From positions 12,459,276 through 12,523,275 of the forward strand of contig NC_135568.1 of the NCBI RefSeq assembly GCF_964340395.1: DNA of 64,000 nt, given 5' to 3'. This document shows positions 48,340 through 60,193 of this stretch, piece by piece; position 1 is the first letter of the stretch, and each line of letters opens with the position of its first letter. The notes under the pieces are model-generated. The model worked only from the letters and a program-made list of their open reading frames with translations, ran no database searches and was not told the DNA's origin. The DNA comes from Glandiceps talaboti. Lineage: Eukaryota; Hemichordata; Enteropneusta; Spengelidae. The position numbers and the translations under genes are program-made.

Positions 48340-48715
48340 GGGTTTTTGCTAAGGTTGGGGAACTGTAGTAACATAAGAGGGGGAAATGGGTAAACATGGC
48401 ATAGTTTGCCATACAATCTACCCTTAGGCCTTAGTCTTTTGGGGAACCTCGGTAGATTTTACCTACTAAACACCCTCATCAAAAACACTGGAAAGGAACC
48501 CTGGTGAAATATCTGGGGAACCTCCGTAGATTTTACCTACTTACCACCTTAACAAAAACACTGGTAGGGAACCCTGGTAAAATGACTGGGAACTCAGGTA
48601 GATTTTACCTGCTTACCACCTTAACAAAAACACTGGTAGAGAACTGTGGTATAATGACTGGTGAACTCAGGTAGATTTTACCTACTTAACACCCTTAGCA
48701 AAAACGGAACACAAC
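48340..48715 (-). repeat. Dispersed 68-bp repeat family E, five tandem units
   Basis: Units of ggggaactcaggtagatttt, acctacttaccacc, ttaacaaaaacactggtagg, gaaccctggtaaaatgact. This is the clearest array of the family. Confidence 0.85.
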
Positions 48716-48865
48716 AGAAAACTTGGGGAATAGGGACAAAAAGGCAAATACCAACAACCTTGAACTTATGAACATATGAAGATGATTTAATATCAGATCC
48801 AAAGGGTACAATTTGTACTTTCTGTGTATATTTTCATAAGTAAATATTAAGTAAAAAAAAAAAAA

Positions 48866-48917
48866 CTTGAAGTGTCCAACAAGGTTTCATATTAAAGTAT
48901 GCTTCATCAGGGACTTC
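48866..48917 (-). ncRNA. Hammerhead-ribozyme-like motif
   Basis: On the minus strand: GAAGTCC, CTGATGA, a 15-nt segment, GAAAC, CTT, GTT, GGACACTTC. The order matches a type I hammerhead: outer stem strand, C3-A9 core, stem II position, GAA core with a two-pair stem III (AC/GT), cleavage triplet GUU, returning stem I strand. GAAGTCC pairs with GGAC and TTC with a small bulge. The stem II segment (agcatactttaatat) pairs poorly, so this copy may be inactive. Hammerheads of this short-stem-III kind are known from Penelope-like retroelements. Confidence 0.4.
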
Positions 48918-49250
48918 AGAATACAGTAACAATACAGACAACAAAACACCACAAGTGCTTACACAAGAACAATTCAAACATGTAAATTGAGACTCGGACA
49001 TAAAAGAAGAAAAAACGCTAAACGGGGATAAAAGTGTTGTTCATTTTTGTCAAGAATGCATTTACCTTTTATAGGACTTGGTTTCTAGGAAGTCCATGTA
49101 CTTAAACCTTAAAAAATAGAGTGACAGCTAGACTTGCTTCCAGAGGACTGGTACTACCAGTCTAGGTGTCAGGCTTTCTACGATTAAGAAGGTTTATAGT
49201 GCCCTGAATATGTAATGTAGACAAGTGAAGGCCAATGTTTTGTCACAGGC
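48918..49250 (-). mobile_element. Possible remnant of the retroelement carrying the hammerhead-like motif
   Basis: Sequence continuous with the motif on its 5' side (minus strand), without an ORF or reverse transcriptase motif. Assignment to a Penelope-like tail is inference only. Confidence 0.2.
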
Positions 49251-49849
49251 CTAATAAAAAGTGTTTACACAAACAGTTTTTGATGACTAAGATTTTGGAG
49301 TGAAAACTCAAGGGAATCAAAGTTGAAGAATGAAACTGTAGTTGTTTGTGTCAAGAATATATTTATATTTAGAAGGTGTAAAACCCGAGTTTCAAAGAAA
49401 TGGCTGTGTTGTGGGAAGTGTCTTTTATAGACAAGTAATTTGCTAATATGTAGTCTAGATGCTATCTGTGGCTTCAATCTCTCTCACATCTCATTAAATG
49501 GATGAATGTAGAACAACATTCTGTGTTAACTTTTGAAATTACCACCAATAATTGGAGTCCAATAACGTTGTCATATCCACACATGACTTATATTCAAACT
49601 TGAAAGTGGTGGTATACTGTAAACATTATTTGTATGAGTTGAATAATAGATGATTTTTTACAATTTCCTGAATTTTTTTGAATTTTTTTGAATTTAAAGC
49701 AAGAAATTTATAGCTTTTTACAAACAGAAATTTACATTACTACCACAAAAGGGGAAGCACTCAGAAACAGGAAACGTATGACACACGGAACTGGAAAAGG
49801 AAAGAAAAGTAGCCGATGGTAGGATAATACATGATTTTGTAACCAACAT

Positions 49850-50310
49850 TACGAGAAACATCAAAGCAATGAAGGAAAATGCTCAATTCAATCACCCCCC
49901 CCCCCCCCCCATATTATTTAGCAGCTGTAACTCATGTATATGTAAACCTGGTAGAAGCATTTTAAGAGGTTGCTGGAAAATACAACTTTATTCAGTTTTA
50001 GATCAATATAATATGAGAAACATCTATGTTTTGAAGAAGTGCTGAGTTTTATACCTAAAAAGATGAAATTTAGCAGATAACTCAGTAATGAATTGATAGC
50101 ATTGATGACTTTTAGATGAGCATTATGAGATACATCCACGCAGTGAAGGCAAGTGCTCAGTCCATGTCTCCTCCCTCCCCCTCCCCCCCACACCACATGT
50201 TTTTTAGCAGATTATACATGTAATCCTCGCAGAGTTATTTTCAAGAGATGGCTCAAAAATATGAATGTTATGAGAAACAACCAGGCAATCCAGAGAAGTG
50301 CTCAGCATAA
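49850..50310. repeat. Diverged tandem duplication, unit about 260 bp, with C-runs
   Basis: Both units carry gagaaacat or gagatacat, aatgaagg/gtgaaggcaa, tgctca, a C-rich run (16 C at 49,895-49,910), tttagcag and aagag-ttgctggaaaata or agatggctcaaaaata. Confidence 0.55.
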
Positions 50311-50619
50311 TTACTATCCCAGGAAATGTACGGATCAATATTCTATATGTGTGTTTATATAAAAACACTAAGAGCCTGGAGAAATATTACTGAATAGCAA
50401 CATATGTTGTACCAAACAGACACAAGTCGTTCTAATGTCGAATAATGTCAAACCCAGTTCAAAATGTAACCAGATCAATAAACAGAGAAAATACTGTTTA
50501 AAGTTTATCGGATTGGTTATTGATTCATTCTAGTCTGACTATGTGAAATAAGACATCTTATGTCTTTCTCGACTGCGACATTTCACCATGTTTAGGTTAA
50601 TCTCTCTATGTGTACATGT

Positions 50620-51030
50620 ATAATCTTGTGGGTGGGTGGGTGGGATTGGTGGGGGTGGCTACTCCCCTTATTTGAGTATTTGTACATGTGCTGCCCTTTG
50701 GGGTGCATTTTCTAGCCCTTTGGTCTAAAATGGGGTTTGTTTTTCGAGCTGAAGTGTCTAAAACAGGGTTCACTTCATATTATTTTTTATTTTGCTTGGT
50801 CTAAAATGTGGTCCATTGTCCTTTACCAAATCATAACTGCCATTAATTGCCCCAAAATGTTGCCTCCTAAGGAAAATATATTTAGGTCTAAACTTTCATC
50901 TTTTTGAAACCTGTAATGGTCTAAAATGGGGTATTGGTTTTTGGTCAAAGTGGGTCTAAAATGGGTCCTGGGGTTTCCAGCACTGGCCACACACCCCTAT
51001 CAGAGTTGGCCACTGGTACCACCCCTAGGT
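50620..51030 (+). repeat. Repeat family C, longer copy
   Basis: Repeated ggtctaaaatgggg motifs and a 3' part (ttggtcaaagtgggtctaaa, tgggtcctgggg, cactggccacacacccct) matching 29,010-29,135. A short GGTGG tract lies at 50,630-50,658. Confidence 0.65.
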
Positions 51031-51990
51031 TTATAATGTGCCAACTGAGTAACATCATGTTTAGATTGATATCACGTATATATTTGTTACAAACCTGTGT
51101 GACTGTTGCGGAAACAAATGTATATAGCTGCAGAGAATTTAAGTCAACAAAACTTAATAATGTAATATTGCACTAATTCTGTGCAACAATCCCTCATTCT
51201 TATATCTATCTAGACTACTTAATTGATTTTCAAACTTGTATCTTAGAGATGTTTGTGGAGACTATTAAACTAAATGTGATTTCAGGTAATTTGAATACCT
51301 GCGGGTTTCCATGTTGAGAATTAGACATAAAAATATATTTATTCAGGGTAGCTCAAAATAAGTGTTATCGTACTTTAATGGCTAAATGAAACACTTCTTT
51401 CCATATATACATTGTAGACTTAATTCAAAAGAATAAGGATCTAATAAGTCGACTTAATTAGACAGTAGTACATTACATTGTAGTTAAAACACATGGTTGA
51501 GTTCATATTCTGAACATTTTCAATAAATCTGAATCCATGTATAATTTGACGGACAACTTTGTAAACTGTAATTGTGGGAATTGACTAAATCTTGTAATTG
51601 TTTTAATCAAGATAATTATGTAGTGGTTTGCAAAGGAAAAACTTGATAAATTCAGGAAATGAATGAATAATGAGTTCTCCTTTTTCCATTTCTGCATAAT
51701 TATGTGGTTTAGAAATGATTAATATGTACATATTTTGATTTGAGTTATAGTTTGACTCAGTATTTGATTCATGGGCTATTAGGTAATGAAGTCATGAACT
51801 TGAAATTAATAAAAGAAGTCTGAAATAGAAATATTGTTTATGGTTTAAAGACGCCGGTTCCATTAAAAGTAAAATCGTTGTTGTCAGATGAGAACTAGTA
51901 TGGTTCAAACCTCCCAACCCCACCCCTACCCCCACCCCCACCCCCAAATTAAAGGAATTATGTTTTTATCCTACATTGAAATATTGATCT
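51031..51990. other. AT-rich intergenic sequence with one C-rich tract
   Basis: CCCCACCCC-type tract at about 51,918-51,946 with quadruplex potential on the minus strand; otherwise nothing recognised. Confidence 0.5.
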
Positions 51991-51991
51991 C

Positions 51992-52345
51992 GCCTTTATG
52001 TATAATACATTGACATATAGCACACCTATAAAATGCTTACTCAGCAATTTGAAGAATCGACCAAATACAGTTTTCAATTTTAGTAATTGCTATTACTTAT
52101 CACTAAGAGGAGAACATTTGATAAATTATTTATAACCCAAAATGATAATTTGGACTCAACTTTACGTGTATGTATAAGCTAACACATTGATGTATAGCAC
52201 ACCTATAAAATGCTTACTCAGCAATTTGAAGAATCGGCCAAATACGGTTTTCAATTTTAGTAATTACTGTTACTTATCTCTTGGAGGAGAACATTTGATA
52301 AATTATTCATAACCCAAAATGATAACTTGGATTCAATATACTCTA
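51992..52345. repeat. Tandem duplication, unit 177 bp
   Basis: Two copies about 90 percent alike by eye share tatagcacacctataaaatg, cttactcagcaatttgaaga, aatttta-taatt and aacccaaaatgata. Confidence 0.9.
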
Positions 52346-52601
52346 GATGTTCTTGGGTTGCACACTTTATCTTTCCATGACCACCAAACAGCTAATGGAA
52401 AATTAAGAAATTACTTTTTTCCCTCTCTTAAAGATACCGGTATGTTTTTTTAAAGGATTTTATGCAAGCTTTCTAAAGATTTGGGTCTTAGGATTTTATG
52501 CCGGAGGGAAATCCTACCTTCATTCATATGTACATGCAGCTCACTGCTGTATCGATGGGGCTTCAATGCTATGATTTCCTAGAAACTGATGTGAGACGTT
52601 A

Positions 52602-52867
52602 GCCCCACCTAGTCCTGAGTCCTACCTGAGGTGGGATAGGTTTGTGTCTCCATGCAGGAAGGTTATGGCGTAGATGTCGTGTGTTCCTTCCTGATTCCAT
52701 CCTGATAGTACATAGGACGAAGTCAGGAGTGTTTCAGGAAACCTCTCGAAGGTGTCCTAAGTCAGGACAGTTTCAGGACAGGTTCGGGACGCGTTTACGT
52801 CTACACGGGCTTCAAACTAGCCTTAGTCCTGCCTCAGGTAGGATTTTTAGTGTCGTGTAGATGGGGC
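52602..52867. mobile_element. Palindromic MITE, shorter copy of the intron 1 family
   Basis: TA on both sides (52,600-52,601 and 52,868-52,869). The right arm ends taggatttttagtgtcgtgt, agatggggc, nearly identical to 11,090-11,118. The left arm is shortened and altered. An ORF here is an artefact of the GC-rich palindrome. Confidence 0.8.
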
Positions 52868-53310
52868 TATTCTCTAGGGAACATACATGTTGCTTTCCTT
52901 AGGAACTGTCTACTTTAAAGCTGCACTAGCTGCAACTGGAAATTTTTTTGAAACTGTTTTGTTAGATACAATGACTCATATGTAATATCATACACCCTGC
53001 ACCAGTATTGAATCACCAGTTGGTAAACATATTTATGTAGCAAGTATACATAATATGGTACGTATATCCAAATTGCATTTATTTTTGGGTCCATACCCAA
53101 AAATGAGTAGCCCAATGAATCATTATTGCAACTTATTAATATACTGCTTTATAGAAAAAAATAGACTTATTAAATTAATATGTAAGTTGTCTAATTAATG
53201 GTGTAATATATTGTTGGTTGTCAGAATGAAAACAATAATATTACCCAGTTATAGCTAGTGCATCTTTAATCCCAAAGTATTCTTGGAGGACTACCATGGC
53301 TAATAGAGAT

Positions 53311-53769
53311 GTTTAGATGTACTTATTTACGTGTGTTCTATACGTGTAGCGTCATAGTCACGTGATTTGAAGCATCCCATGTGTTCTGTATCAGACGATG
53401 CTACGTCAAAATGGCGATCTACGCATAACTGTAAATATATGTTAAATTTTTGTCATTTTTCTTCTATTAAATATCATACTTTTTATGTCGAAGCTTGGAA
53501 GTGTAAATGTAAACTAATTTTTCGGTTTTTTGTTTGGGTAGTTGTGGGAAAAATGGCAAAAATACCGACATGTTTAGAAAACAAACTTTCATGTGTGTGG
53601 CCTTCTGATTCTGGACAGAAGATGCCAATGCACGTGTGCACATTCCACTGTCTTGAAATCATGTTTGTGTTCTGAACGTGTAACTAAACACAACTTTGTA
53701 TGCGTCATTACATGTACGCCCGCATGATAATGTTTCCGTACGCGTATGTGTTCTAATGTGCATCTAAAC
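53311..53769. mobile_element. Possible TIR element
   Basis: gtttagatgtac at the left and gtgcatctaaac at the right, with weaker inverted similarity inside (acgtgtgttct and the complement of agaacacatacg). No convincing target duplication. A 102-codon ORF inside shows no recognised motif. Confidence 0.4.
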
Positions 53770-53868
53770 CTGTCATACTTTGATAGAACCCCATGATGCA
53801 TGAGTCCAACTTCAAGTGTGACACCAGTGTGACACCAGTGTGGCATCAGTGTGGCATACATGTACATG

Positions 53869-53983
53869 TACTCTGGGTATTTGCATACTGGCTGTGTTCG
53901 ATGTGATGGTACTTTTCATGATCATAGTGAGTATAAGAAGTGCAGAAAAAATAGTGCAAGCATGAGTACAAATACCCAGAGTA
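53869..53983. repeat. Perfect 15-bp inverted repeat
   Basis: TACTCTGGGTATTTG and its exact complement separated by 85 bp; preceded by three tandem gtgtg-caccagt copies. Confidence 0.7.
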
Positions 53984-54499
53984 CCCACGTTAGATTTGCA
54001 TCATGTGTCACACTTGTGTTGAGAAACCTTGAAACATGAGAACTTTGGATACATTTTATCGATAATATTTCTCCTTGACCAAAACACTGAGTGTCTCCTG
54101 AAAAATTCCTACTTAGAGTCTGAAACTTTCCAGGAATTTGAAAATGATTCTCCAATTTTATTTACATGTTGTCAGGAACATCAGGGGTTTACTACATTTA
54201 CAATGGACAGTCATGATGTATCTCAAGTGAGACAGGTGAACCAACACGGAGATACAGCTGGGATTTCAATACCTGCATCCTGATTTAAGATGGGCTTTAT
54301 TTGATGGATATGTATGGTTTCTATCAACCTATAGTATATAGCTATATAATCGATCTTTGTCAGATATTTTGACATTCTTCATATCACTCCTCGGCTGTGA
54401 CTTGTTCAGCTGTTCCCTTGTTGCTGATTAAAAGCCTCATGATTGCTAATACATTCACTGAAATTGAAAGTCTTACTTTTCTCTGTTTGTGAACTAATA

Positions 54500-55110
54500 A
54501 CTACAAGTTGAGCAAAGCAGGTGTTAAATTTTACCGACGAAGTCGATAATTTCAAAATTGTTATAACCATCATCAAAGTGGAAAGGAGATATTGACTGTA
54601 TTTGTAAATTTGTACTCAAATAAGTACAAGTTTAGAAAAACAGGTGTTAATTTTTACCAACAAAGTTGATAATTACAAAATTTGTGATCATCATCCTCAA
54701 AATCAAAAGGAGAGTTTGATTGTATTTGTTTGTATAAAAATAACTCCAATTTGAGAAAAAAAGGAGCAATTTTACCAACGAAGTCGATAATTTAAAAATT
54801 GTAATAACCATCTTCAAAGACTAGGGGAGATTTTGACTGTTTGTTCAAAGTTGAGAAAAAAAGGGACAAATGTTTACCGACGAAGTCGATAATTTCAATA
54901 TTGTGATAATCATCAAAGTCGAAAGGAGATTTTGTACACGAATAAGTACAAGTTGAGAAAAACAGGAGTAATCTTTTACCAACAAAGTCGATAATTACAA
55001 AATTGACTATTTGTTTGTACAAAGTTGAGAAAAAAAGGTACAAATTTTTACAGACAAAGTCGATAATTTCAAAATTATGATAACCATCATCAAAGTCTAG
55101 GTTGACTGCT
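54500..55110. repeat. Tandem array, unit about 100-110 bp
   Basis: Six units share acaagttgagaaaaacagg, tttttaccaacgaagtcgat, aatttcaaaattgt, ataaccatcatcaaagt and ggagattttgactgta. Confidence 0.85.
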
Positions 55111-55469
55111 ATCAATTCAATTGCTAATGGAGCAGACGACCGTGACAAAAACTATTAGACTATGCTGCAAGATTCTCCCTAGCGGCTTTGTGATCTGTCT
55201 CGACGACATCTGTCATGTCATTACATGAAGTCACGATAGAAAGGTATTAGTGCTCTGAATATTTTTATTTATCTTTCATTCCGTGACTTACGGCTAGAGT
55301 GATTTTAGGCAATACTTTATCAACTCATCAAATATTCATAAAGGAATTTATGTATTGAAAATAGAATGGTAAAAAAATGAATATAACAACATTATTTATT
55401 TTTTCTGCCTTTTTCTGAATACATCAAATTAATCATGGACATTTTGACATCCCTGGATTTTACTTACTG

Positions 55470-55775
55470 TGGTCATCATTTGCATACATTTGTATATATT
55501 TACATACATTTAAGTGTGGCTCTATGCAATAAAGCAGTTGCCCATGGCAGTCGCTACAACATTGCCTTGTATATATACTTTACATATATTTGCATATATT
55601 TTACATACATTTAAGTGTGGATTTATGCAGTAAAAGCATTTGCCCATGCCAGTTGCTACAAAGTTGCCACATGCATAAGTTTGAATATATTTGCATGTAT
55701 ACATTTACATACATTTACATATATTTACATATATCTAAAGTATGCACATATGTAATAAAGCAGTTGTTTCGCCAT
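55470..55775. repeat. Tandem array, unit about 95-100 bp
   Basis: Three units share tacatacatttaagtgtgg, atgca-taaagcagttgccca, tggcagt and gctacaa, separated by ATAT/TACAT-rich sequence. Confidence 0.8.
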
Positions 55776-56229
55776 GGCACTGGCAGCACAGATTGATTTA
55801 CTTTTTCACATACTGTATATCTGTAAATATTTAGCATGTATCTGTATGTATGTGTCTCTGTTAAAGGTACATGTGGTACATTACTAGGTCATCACATTAT
55901 TCTTTTGTTCAGGACGAAGTTGTTCTATACCTTTGAAGAACAACCATTTTTCACACCCAGATTTTAAACCTAAACCGAAGTGAGCCTCTTAGAATTAGAG
56001 ATATTATAATGACATTAATACATATTAAATTATGCATGCAAATTCAGAAGATCCCAGACACTGATGTCACCCATATTTGCATATGTGCAAATATGATCTG
56101 TATCGAGGAAGAAAAATTCACATGTTGGTCTTCATGTAGACAGAGTTGTGAAGGCATGTATGGAGATAAAATCTAAATGAGTTCTTCTAGGACTGTGTGT
56201 ACAGTTGTTAAGTCCCTAAGGATGAATGT

Positions 56230-56590
56230 GTAGGTTGTCTTTTTATGATAGGTGGTGATTAGTAGGACTATGGTTATCATACCATGCACAAGCCAAGATA
56301 TTATCTTTGAACAGAAAATATGGACTTTATACCCTGGTCATTTTACTTCATAATAATTAATCCATGTCTGTGTCAGTGTGTTTGAAATATGTGTCACAAT
56401 GATCTGAACGTTTTAAATTGCCATTATTTGACCTGATTTTTCATGAATTATGCATGAAAGGTATAATTATATTATTCCTCAATATTTTTCTTTATTCAGA
56501 GAAAATAGTCTTGACCTAAGGGATTGTCACTACTCACCTAAGGACACATAGTGTCAAGGCCCCTTAGGTCACTAAGGGGGATAGTCCTGA
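56230..56590. repeat. Dispersed repeat family G copy
   Basis: cacaagccaaga, tttcatgaattatgcatgaa, aggtataattatattattcc, tcaatatttttctttattca and ttgacctaagggattgtcac parallel 40,290-40,550 and 16,760-16,860. Confidence 0.55.
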
Positions 56591-56934
56591 AGGGGGAAGG
56601 GGGGTACGGGTATGCCCCTGTTCGGCTGAAGGTCGGAAGCAAAATCATATGTTTATTTATAATATGAAGCGAACACTTTTTACCTACTCTTGGATGCTGA
56701 ATAGAGTGAAATAAAACTCTATGACAACATTTCATTTAATCATTAATTATACTTTATTTGTATATATTTTCTGTATCGTTCTTGATGCTTGGATATAAGG
56801 TTGCACAAAACATGAAATATGACTGTAAGAGCAGACGGAGACCTTGTGCAAGTAGCGTGCAAAATAAGCCTTAGCGGGAACACTGTATACGACCTGGTAC
56901 ATGTAGTTTATTAAGATTCCATAAAAGTAGTACC

Positions 56935-57240
56935 TGTGTTGGTAATTGATAATCTATACAACTTTTTCAAGATTTCTCCTCATTATACCAGGGTTTCTCC
57001 ATCAAATTTATAGTATGGAAATCTATGCAAATTTTACCAGTTTTATGCCTCTCTGTTACCAGGGTTACTCACCAAAATTATCGTGCAATGTTATAGGGTT
57101 TCCAGATTCAGATTTCATACCTCTGTTACTTGGGTTCACTGCCAAATTATCGTACAAGGTATAGCACACTGTCATGCAAGTTTCACCAGATTTCCCTCCT
57201 TTGTTCCCATGGTTACCAAAACTTAGCAAAAACACTGGTA
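56935..57240 (+). repeat. Dispersed repeat family E, decayed tandem copies
   Basis: Recurrent accagggtt-ctccac-aaatta, aatttta-cagttt and the end ttagcaaaaacactggtaac. Confidence 0.6.
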
Positions 57241-58615
57241 ACCCGAACTACTATCAATCTTTTTTATAGTATTCACTCTTGTTTAATTCATTTATGTGGC
57301 ATCCTGAAAGGTACATTATTACTGTTTACCTAAGAGTAATTTAATACTAAACCAACTCAAATTTCACTGAGTGTTCAACATTCTGTATCTATTTCATTAT
57401 TTGATTAGTGATATTAAACACTCAATAAATATAACTAGATACTAAAAATAACAACTTTGGATAACCTAATAGTGGTGCAAGCTGGGATTATAAACTTCTT
57501 AATTGGAGCTTTAAGGTATTTTTATTTTTAGTAACCAATAAATTATGTCATTTTTATATAATAGCCACATTTCTGATGAATGTTCCACCACTTGCTGGAC
57601 TGGATTCAGTGTGTTTTAGTGATCAGAACAATATTAAAATACTTCAATTTGAATCAAAATTAATGACCAAATCCAATAAAGTTACAGACTGTGTGCCCCT
57701 TTAAGGGGGGTATTGATGTTTGCATATATACTGTACCATAGATCGAATTTCTCACTTCAGCTGTACGATTCTGTCAGAATATGCAGGTGTTTGAAACTCA
57801 AGATTTAAACTCTTTCATCATCATGATATTGTGAGATGTTAGTAATTACATACATGATCAATGTTAGTAACATTACAGTATTTTCTATCAAGATGGCAGC
57901 CTCAGACAATCCAAGGATTTACCAACCGACCTGACAGCTAATAATGTCACTTAAGCTGAAAGCCTGCACTTTTCCTCTCTCTGCACTTTGCTCTTAACTT
58001 GCTTGAATAGTGCATTAAATGACATGCGATATCTTGTATGAAAAGAAACTAAGTGGATGAATGCTCTAACCGTTTCCCCTCCAGACGTGGAACTCAATTT
58101 TTTGTCATTTTTTCATCCCATATTTATACTTTTATAGAAATATTTTCACATCAACTTATAAAAAAGATGTATTTCTGTGATTCCTGTCTAAATTCAGTTG
58201 ATATTTTCCCAAAAATTACACAAAAACGTGAGTTTTTAGTTGACTTTTTTTTTGGCGGGAAATTGGTTTGTAGTGAAAAGGTTAATCAGCAGTGAATTGG
58301 ATTTTGTAGTGTACTGATCACAGTAATTGGTAGTTCTTATTTTAGCATATGTCAGTAATTTGGAAGATGTCAGATTACTGTTAGTGGTTGTCTACAATGC
58401 AGTATATCTTAGCTGTGTACAAAGTTGGTATGAAGCCGAAACAAAATTTTTATCATAAATTTAAATATTCTTCGTAAGGTTATAAAATACACATTAAAGG
58501 AATGGAAAAATGTTTATGGGGTAGCCCAGAACAAAACTTAATTGTGTTAAATGGACTGCAGGTTATTCTTTAAATTTTACTGGTTGGAACAATAATGCAC
58601 CTGCGATACTATATA
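57241..58615. other. AT-rich intergenic sequence
   Basis: No supported exon or clear repeat. Confidence 0.4.
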
Positions 58616-58621
58616 TGTACC

Positions 58622-59010
58622 GACGTACCTACCTACCTACTACATGTATCTACTGACAGCCCTACTGATTGCCCATCCAACCTACTTACCTACTGACCAT
58701 CTACATGTACCTAACTGACATAGCTGCCAACCTACCTACCTACCTACCTACCTACCTACCTACCTACCTAACTACCTACCTACCTACCTACCTACCTACC
58801 TGCAGATCGACCAACCTACTGACTGATGAACTGATTGACCAGTCAACCTACATGTACTTACCTACTGACCATCTACCTAACTGACATAGCTGCCTACCTA
58901 ACTACCTACCTACCTACCTACCTACCTACCTACTTACCTACCTGTCTGCAGACTGACCAACCTACCGACTGATGAACTGATTGACCAGTCAACCTACTTA
59001 CCTACCAACC
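58622..59010. repeat. (ACCT)n microsatellite with higher-order duplication
   Basis: Two ACCT runs (about 58,728-58,800 and 58,892-58,941) are each embedded in the same context: ctgaccatctac, ctaactgacatagctgcc before and gaccaacctac-gactgatg, aactgattgaccagtcaacc after. The larger unit is about 170 bp. Confidence 0.9.
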
Positions 59011-59974
59011 AACTACTTATAAGTACTATTACCACTCAGTTGACCTATATTAACCTACCTACCTTTTTCCCTGTCTACCTAATTACCTGCCTGTCTGCTT
59101 GATCATCCATCTACACAATCACCCATCCACCTGTGTGTGGTGTCGTACAGTAGCTTTGTGTACATATATGTGCACATGTGTGTATGTCTGTGTATGTGTC
59201 TATGTATACATGTGTGGCTGCATCTGCTGCATCTGTTTCATGCATGTTTGAATGCATATATACAAATGTATACAGAGAATAATTGAGAGATTTGAGAGAA
59301 GTAATTGGTTCAATACCTGCTAAAATAAAAATAAATAAATCCACAAGTTACATACAATTAATTCACATAAGTGCCATTGAGTTGTCATTCTGTCATCTAA
59401 GTGGTCCACTTGAAATAAAAAATACAAACATGAAGTTTTGACACATATGACCTATTTCATGAACAGAATTCAGTTAAAAATAACACACCATGTTTGCAGA
59501 GTGAACCCTTAATCCATTTCAATTTGAAAATACAACTAAAATTAGCAAGTAAGTTGTAATTCTTCGAAATGAGAAATAACAGTCAAGTATTGCATGAATT
59601 GCTCAGCAGGCCTAGGAGAATGAAAATCAAGGAGAGGAGTGTTAGTTCGAGATGGTAATTTTCTTGTAAGGTGGCGAGATCAAGTATGAAAATAATCAAA
59701 CACTGATTGCCCAGACTCAGAAAGTACTTTACTGCATATCAAATATCTGTTAGTATGGTAAGCTAATATAAATTGCAGTAATCACAGAGTAGCCATTGAT
59801 TTTTTTTTCATCAGGGAAATTTTTCATTCATGTTTATCTGAGTGTTAATAATTTGAAAATAGGCCACAGAAAGGAAAAGGGAAGAGAATATTACACATCA
59901 TAGAGAGTTGTGGTGTTCTGAAATATTCTTTGCTTGTGGTGAAGAGACGACAGATAAGGCTATGAAAAAAATAG

Positions 59975-60193
59975 TTCTGATAAAGGCCTAATAAAAAAAA
60001 TTGTGTAGTTCCAATTACGCTCAATTTTAGAATAGGTGGGGTAGGTAGATTTTTTATTTTATTTTATTATATATATTTTTTTTCAAGTTTGAGTCTAGTT
60101 CAGGTTTTCCATTTTTTTTCCAAATGGTCTCTGTGTTATTGGTTTCTTCCCATCAGATGTACATCCATTACAGTTTGGAAGAACAGCGTTATA
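59975..60193 (+). mobile_element. Repeat family B, left part of interrupted copy
   Basis: Matches 28,395-28,610: aaaaaattgtgtagttccaa, ataggtggggtaggtagatt, gtctctgtgttattggtttc, ttcccatcagatgtac, ttggaagaacag. Interrupted at TA (60,192-60,193) by the Tigger-like element; continues at 61,247. Confidence 0.8.

Noticed and set aside
52642-52860. 72-codon ORF
   Set aside because: Falls wholly inside a palindromic MITE.
53367-53675. 102-codon ORF inside a possible TIR element
   Set aside because: No transposase, THAP or zinc-finger pattern that I can identify; treated as non-coding.
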